Shown here piece by piece: positions 57,852 through 64,000 of a DNA stretch of 64,000 nucleotides; the first letter of the stretch is position 1; every line of letters starts with the position of its first letter. This DNA comes from Otis tarda (taxonomy: Eukaryota > Chordata > Aves > Otidiformes > Otididae). The notes under the pieces were generated by a model. That model did no database searches. It was not told the origin of the DNA and saw nothing but the letters and a program-made list of their open reading frames with translations. The stretch spans positions 5,732,001-5,796,000 of the forward strand of contig CM048575.1 in assembly GCA_026413225.1 (NCBI GenBank). Direction: 5' to 3'. A program made the translations under genes and the position numbers.

Positions 57852-60800
57852 GCTTCACATTATTTGCTTTCTGTAACAATCTGAAAGAAATCAGAACTTT
57901 GGAAGGACTTCTATCAAACGCACATATTAGCAATTTTTGCCATGACCTACATCTCAGGCATTCTCATGTAAAAGTATTTATAGCAGTTGTGCAGAAAGAA
58001 CTGAAATTAGAAAAACTCCATGAATAGAGCAGAACACGCATTGTGGTTCATTTTATTATTTAAATGTGTTCCTTTCACTCTAAACAGCAAAATTAAATAA
58101 AGAAGGAAAAGAAATATTCTAGCATTCTGAATATTTCAAGAGTGACTTGCATTCATATCTATGTCCACATCTCTATATTCATGCATACAGGGGATGGGAA
58201 TGCAGCAATTCTATCGAGCAAATGGAGTTAACTCTCATACATAAAATGTGCCATTTAAATTCCAGAAGGGATAATGAACAGCACAGGAGAAAAGACCGCA
58301 AGAAAAAAACCACGATAAGCAATTGAAAATAGCTTTCAATGAGTACAATGTATTTTTCCTTCAAAATCCGCTATGCGGTATTTCATTTGCTGAAGATATG
58401 GACACTCGCCCAGTTTGCTGGAGTAGGTAAGGCAGTGCAACCTATCAGCCATCTGTTCTAATTGGACATGCAGCCCAAGGAAACATTATAAATACGCAAA
58501 GCAGTAAAAAAAAACCCTGACAGAATAGTTGGATAACAATAGCTTTAATTTTTCATTTGTTTATTTGATTTGCTGTAATGAGTTACTGGAGTGACATCTG
58601 GAATAACTGAAATGAGACAAATGAAACTTTAAGGCAAAATAAGTCTGTTCTAAACAAATCTGCCCTATTATTGTTGATACCGGTTTGGCTTTTTGAGTTA
58701 ACACTCCTTGCTCAGTCACCCACACCACTGTCATAAATAGATGGATGGGGATCCTGGTTTTGTTTATGTATTAACTGCTAGCTTTGAGGGACTCCAGTTA
58801 ATCTGGTAAACTAGACAATTTCATGGCTCTGTCACTCACAATCAAAACATCTGATTCAATGCTTGGAGCAAGCCAGAGGAGTCACTGCCCCAAACGAACT
58901 GAATGATGTATCACATTTTGCTATCAAAGATGTTGAAAGCATTTTCCTCAGATCTTTGCAATTCAATGGCATCAAAAAGTATAATTGCAACTGGAGGGCA
59001 AGGATGGATGGTCTGATGCCAGATCACTTGAACAAAAACTGTCATAATTATAAATGACAGGAAGCTCAAGGTAGCCAACAAACCTACACTGCGGCTGAGA
59101 ACCAACAGCAGAATACGGCCTTCAGAACAACTGTAAAAATGTAAATGCTTTCATAGAAACCAGGGGTAGAAAAGATGCACCAGAATCCTGCACCAGCTCC
59201 TAACATTCGCAAACAACCAGCAGGCATTTGGCCAGAAAATGTCTTCCATATGCACACATACAGCAGGTCACAGCTGCCTCCTGGCAAGACCAAACCTAGC
59301 GAAATACAAGGCAAGCAGAAAACTAGAGATACCCAAGACAAACATCCTTGAGCCCTGCAGCATTTGGCCAAGGTGCCCAGGTGATCCTCTTAGATCACTG
59401 AGACAGGACACTGCAGCTGGATGTGACTTACATTAATTTTTTGTGTATTTGGGTTTGGGGAAGCTGTCTGAGGAAGGGAGCAGTGACAGGATCAACATAC
59501 TGGTGGGAGACTCATGGTACAAGGGAGAAACCGCCTCTGAACAATGCCTACTCCCAGCACCAACAGTTCAGAAACAGCTTTAATGCATCCTCAAGCAGCA
59601 ATTCGGAAGAGGAAATAGCAATCTTCATTAAGGATTAGGTAAACAATTAACTTATTATGTTCAATCTTTTTAATGTCTGTCTAGGTACACAGAAATTAAA
59701 ACACAAACACACAGCTTAAGCACATCACAAGGGAGAAAAAGTTACAATGCTTTCCTCATTTAAAATCAGCTCTTGGTAAGTTTTGCCTTTGACATCTCAA
59801 ACTTAGTGCTCCAAAACCAACTCACCTGAAACGGGCTGGTTAATTGTGACATTATAGAAGATGAAGTCTTGACTCCTTTCCCAGCAAGTCTGAGGAGGCC
59901 AGGATTTAGTCCTGCATCACTCCCCTCTGGTCTGCATGTGCTCGGAGTACTCGCCACCCTCACCTTGAGGGCATTTGGGCCTGACACAGCCTAGAGCAGT
60001 TGTCTTAATAGTTGCTTAGGTTATTAAAATTTTTATATTCCTCCACAAACACACTGAAAGTCTGGTTTCCAAGGAGTAGGTATCATGCCACAATGCTAGT
60101 TATGAGACATTAATTTGAGCATAAAACACAGGAGCCACCCCCAAGCAACCCATTCGTCCTCATTCATTTCTTCCCCGCTGTAGGAAAAGGCAATAGATCA
60201 GTAGCAAGATGCCTGATGTTTTCAAGAAAGTCTGTCACATTCTGCTCTAAGCTGTTTTATTTCTTTGTCTGTTTTATTTTATGGGACTTTTAATGGGAGG
60301 TTTCAACAACTCCACCATTAAAAGCAAAGGAAAGAGAAATAGGAAAAAGAAAAAGAATAATTAAATTTTTAAAGGTTCTTTCTGAAGGAAAATGGTCTTA
60401 TATCATTTTAAATGTTTAAAATCTAGCCGACTCCAGCATTTCTAGTGATGACTTCAGCAACTTCCAGAGCAATTTAAAGAAATGAAGAGAGCTGGGAAAC
60501 ACAGACTATAGTAAAACTACATAGATTAGCCCATTTGAGGCAAGAAACAGCAGAACAGATGTTCTTGACTTCTGGGGAAATTTCCATAAATCACACATTT
60601 GTATGGAGCCCGACAGCACCAATCCCCACCGATGTGGGTCCGGGCAGCCAGCACACAGCAAGGAAGCACTGGTGTCTGGGACTGGGCTGCCCATGGGAGC
60701 CAGCCACCAGCAGGAAGAGGAATGAGTCTTTCCCTGCAGCAAAATGCGCCAAACACAGGTGCAACACGCACTGAAAAGCTGCAGCTTCTGTAAAAACCAG

Positions 60801-61779
60801 AACTTGAGTGCTTAGTTCTTAACTTACTGTCTGACCCACTTGATTACATCCTTAGGCATGCTGCTGACCTGCACATCCATGCAGCCAGGACAAAGAAAGG
60901 GATGTCCTTAGCCTGGCTATCACAGTATTAAATCATTTGAAATACATGCTTATGAGGACTGTAAGTTCTCAGTGTCGGAATGCCAATCCCCAGATGGCAT
61001 AAGAAGTACTAAACCCACATGAACTTAAGTAACAAATCCAAGCCTCTTCTCATGAGCTTAGGCACTTACTGCCCATCTTTCTCACAAAGTGAACAACTGT
61101 TACTTCCCTCAAAGCCTAATCCTCTCCTCAGCAGAGCTCAGGACAACACTAAAATCAGTATCTTCACAAAGGACAAGCAGAGACCATCCAGATCTGATTA
61201 CATGTGGAGCACATGCCTATCAGCAATTACAGCAAGGTTTTTTTGTCACTGGCTGAAGCTATTAGAATTAAACAGCTCTCCCTCAGCACCTGAGCCAGGC
61301 GATCACCTTGTACTACCCAGCACTTAGCAAGGAGACAGCTGGTTCTTACATAAACCTTGCCAACCTAAAAATCACCAGTGTATTCCTTGTATCTTTCTGC
61401 ACCCAGCATATTTGCAACAACACACCACCTATTCTGCGTGTTTTCTGCACACAAAGGCTATGCTAAAAGCCAAGGAGTATTTATCAATAGACACTCTACC
61501 AAACAGCAGCTTTCTCAGCAGCTGTTACAGTCTCCAGCCAGGGACACCCTGGCAATGCACCACTTTTCTCCAGCCCTGCCAGCACACACCGCAACATGAA
61601 CCAAACCCCGTACCTGTGCCCCTCGCTCAGGCACACCATTTAGGAAGACACACAGCCATGAATTCAAAGTCTCCAGCCAACAAGAAATTCAGCACATCCC
61701 CAGGGAAGCTGCTCTGAGGCTCAGTGCCTCTCCCTGGTAATAAACCAGCACAAACATCACCACCTTCAGCTCCAAGCCA
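57852..61779. other. Non-coding DNA; one good - strand donor
   Basis: AT-rich around 57850-58760. At 59826/59825 the - strand reads CCCGTTTCAG|GTGAGTTGG, an excellent donor context that also forms an AG|GT junction, but the upstream pyrimidine tract is poor. A purine-only tract lies near 60322-60357. Nothing else can be named. Confidence 0.4.
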
Positions 61780-62730
61780 CCAGGCCATCACACATCATCT
61801 GCCAAATCCGCGCTTCGCCCGCAGCAAGCCACGCAATGTCCTACCTTTTGGAGACAGGCAGCACGTCCCAGCACGCTCCTCCAGCAGCAGGGCTGGCCCA
61901 TGGCGGCCTCCTCTTCAGCAGGGGCTCCAGCAGCATCTCCACATGGCAGTGCCCCCAGCAACCGGCCGCCCGGGCCCGGTCAGGCTGGCAATGGCAACCA
62001 CAGGGAGCTCGGCCTCAGACCTTCATGGGAGAGCCCACTCATCCCACTGTCAGTTGGGCCAGTCAGGGTGCAGCAGGGAGGGTGGGTCCCTCACAGAAAC
62101 AGCTCTGAGGGGATCCCCTGCCAGCAGGGCCAGGCCCTTGATGCCAGAGTCCATCCCACCATCATCCGTGATGTGTTGCAGCAGCCGGATGGCAGCCATG
62201 ATCAGGCCGGAGCACAAGGCAAGCCTGCAGCAATAGGGCCCAGGCAGTTTTAAGCTCAGAACACAAGCCAGCAAGGCCAAGCAGGATCCATCCCAGAGAA
62301 GGCAGGCAGCGCCAGGCAGAGCCCCAGGGTGGCTGGGTGAGGCCATGGTGGAAGCAGAGCAGGAGACCAGCACCCTGCAGCGCTGCAGGGCAGGACTGAG
62401 GGCACGGCTGGGGGGAAATGGGCCCCAGCTGCAGGCAGGCCCTGGCTCATTAAGACCATTAAGGCCCCAAAGGCTTTCCACCTGCTGTACCCTGCCCACC
62501 TTGCAAGTGCCTCCTAGCAAGTTCCACTTACACAGGAAAGGTACCTCAGGCCTTGCAGGGCTCTTCTTGTGGGCAGGACCCCATTTATTGTCCTGGGGGG
62601 CTGGGCTGGGCCAGCGCTGCCCTGTAAATGCCAGCACTGACCCCCCCATACCCTGGCTGCTGGAGGAGGTGGTGGGAGTGCAGGTAGTTTGGGATGAGGG
62701 GCCCTGTGTGAGCCCCCCTTTGTGCTAGGG
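61780..62730. other. GC-rich block of unknown nature
   Basis: Composition changes sharply to GC-rich, with CpGs clustered at 61805-61835 and 61960-61985. Long frames are open on both strands (170 codons on +, 199 on -), none recognisable. On the - strand there is a fair donor (CAAAAG|GTAGGACATT at about 61850) and an AATAAATGGGG near 62587, so a - strand transcript is conceivable. It might also be an unfamiliar repeat, since no terminal structure or duplication is seen. I cannot decide. Confidence 0.3.
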
Positions 62731-64000
62731 GTTATTGGGCTGCTGCAGCAAGGGTTTCAGAAATGATCCACGAATAGCTCAGAAGAGAAGAAGCTGCCAA
62801 AATTTCTGCTTGGTGGGTGAGTCGAGACTTGTTAGTGTTGTGTTTGCTCTTTTGGTCATTTCATGTGCATTTCAAATTCTCAGTCTCAATTCTGCTTAGC
62901 TGAAGCCATGCAGGCTTAAAGAACAGCTACAGGAAAAGGAAATTGTGTTGTCCAGCCTGTTTTAAAAACAAAAAAATAGTGGGCATAGTTGCAAAACAAA
63001 GTTTATTCTATGAATTATTGACTTCTGAAAATTATTAATGTCTTGTATCAGCATAAACATTACTGTCTGGAGAATGCTTCCAGACCTAATTTTTCCTCTG
63101 TTGTTGAAGGCTTTTCTGCAGAAAAATGTCTGCAAAGTAGCCAGAGTTAATATCAAATTACAAATATGATACGGCACCAAGAAGAGCCTTAAAAATTTGA
63201 GAGTTTGCTTCAGAAAGGACTCTCGGAGGGGATCCTACTGCTTGCTCACCATTTGAAGTGGTCATTTGCTTTGTCTTGCTCGCTAGAGGTCCTGGGGATG
63301 CTGTGACAAAGGAGGCCAGGTACAGGTGGGACAAGGGGGCAGACATGGCTGCTTGTGATGCTGTTGGTGATGGGATAACGGCTGTGGCCACTGTGAGCTC
63401 ACCCAGGCTTATTCTGCTCCCTTAGAAAGGAGCAACAAAGCCTTTTCTCTCTAATTCTCTCAATTAAACTGAGAATTGTTATTTGTAGGTATTGCTAATC
63501 CACTTTTTGAACTCACCATAGCAGGCATAAAGCTTAGAAAACCCAAATTAATGGAAGCTACAAGCAGGATCAGGTGGGGAGAGATGAGGTTGTATCTGTG
63601 ATTTTTGTCTAAGGCTGCCCTCCTTGCTTTGATGCTGGCTTCAGGAGGAATCTTTTTCTCCTGATGTTCCCAACCTGGTACTGCAACTCTGCTGCTGACA
63701 CTTATTTCCGTGAACGCTGCAGAACTGTTGTACAAAGTTCTGGTAAATTTTAGCACAATAAAGCGGTTTTTTCCTTTTCTTCTTTCTGAGCTGTTAAGGT
63801 GTTCAGCCACCCTTTATTTATTATTCCAAGGGTTAGAAAAACAGAAACATTGTGAGTTGCTGGTGATGGAAATGGAGATCCTCACATAGTCACAAGGCTC
63901 CCAGGTGTTTCAGGCAAACATCAAACCAAAGTCAAGAGCCAGATGACAGAGTTGAGTGGTGGCACCTGGGCAGCCCTGGTTTCACCTGCCAGAAGAGAGG
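62731..64000. other. Non-coding DNA without recognisable features
   Basis: AT-rich at 62940-63200, including GTCTGGA...TCCAGAC, a 7-bp hairpin near 63066. AATAAA words near 63763 (+) and 63822 (-) have no transcript context. The 116-codon - strand frame at 63460-63810 is unrecognised. Confidence 0.4.

Noticed and set aside
62050..62649. 199-codon frame on the - strand
   Set aside because: GC-rich DNA in which several frames are open together; no recognisable domain, and its codons track base composition only. The region is kept as an unexplained GC-rich block instead.
63325..63345. CTCF-like AGGGGGCAG core
   Set aside because: Only the core matches and the upstream half of the consensus does not; such partial matches are frequent.
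1..64000. CRISPR arrays, bacterial operons, rRNA or plasmid/phage features
   Set aside because: No regularly spaced repeats, no dense long frames and no ribosome binding sites; composition and repeats are those of a vertebrate nuclear genome.

Overview
The window reads as nuclear DNA of a bird. Three independent signs support this: CR1 retroposon copies (a reverse-transcriptase fragment with the CR1 3' terminus at 19612-20264, a 3' end in reverse orientation at 43285-43600, and two much older, more tentative pieces at about 40895-41165 and 41525-41900); a complete solo LTR of an avian-type endogenous retrovirus at 35074-36221 with intact TG...CA ends and a 5-bp target duplication; and long non-coding stretches with few simple repeats and no L1 or Alu-like SINEs. 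The order within birds cannot be fixed from the sequence. Nothing bacterial is present, and no operons, ribosome binding sites or terminators are expected.

I recognise no protein-coding exon of a known gene. The longest open frames (166-206 codons) lie mostly in GC-rich DNA or inside the LTR, match no family I know, and overlap other open frames, so I treat them as chance. The best exon-like objects are splice-signal based: a 59-nt interval at 20603-20661 bounded by a strong acceptor and a strong donor, an acceptor abutting a donor at 38067/38068 (recursive-splice-site or small-exon-like), and a weaker one at 44326/44327. If real, these would put the window inside a long intron or a lncRNA on the + strand.

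Layout: 1-4.0 kb is GC-rich, CpG-retaining sequence with a 62-bp tandem duplication. From 4 to 41 kb AT-rich, motif-dense blocks that look like conserved non-coding elements (about 4.0-4.4, 5.5-5.7, 8.0-8.3, 16.4-16.8, 18.6-19.0, 21.8-22.1, 23.2-23.5, 26.4-26.7, 27.6-27.7, 28.6-29.2, 29.8-30.0, 31.4-32.3, 37.9-38.1, 38.4-39.1 and 40.3-40.8 kb) alternate with GC-richer unremarkable DNA. The CR1 fragment, a tiny 5'-truncated retrocopy with poly(A) and target duplication (26172-26347) and the solo LTR interrupt this. From 41 to 61 kb the DNA is poorer in CpG, including about 1.07 kb with no CpG at all (53500-54568). A GC-rich block lies at about 61.8-62.7 kb.

The overall picture is a regulatory gene desert or long intron, probably near a developmental gene that I cannot name. 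The CNE calls are pattern judgements made without an alignment and carry low confidence. The repeat, LTR, retrocopy and inverted-repeat calls rest on bases that can be read directly.
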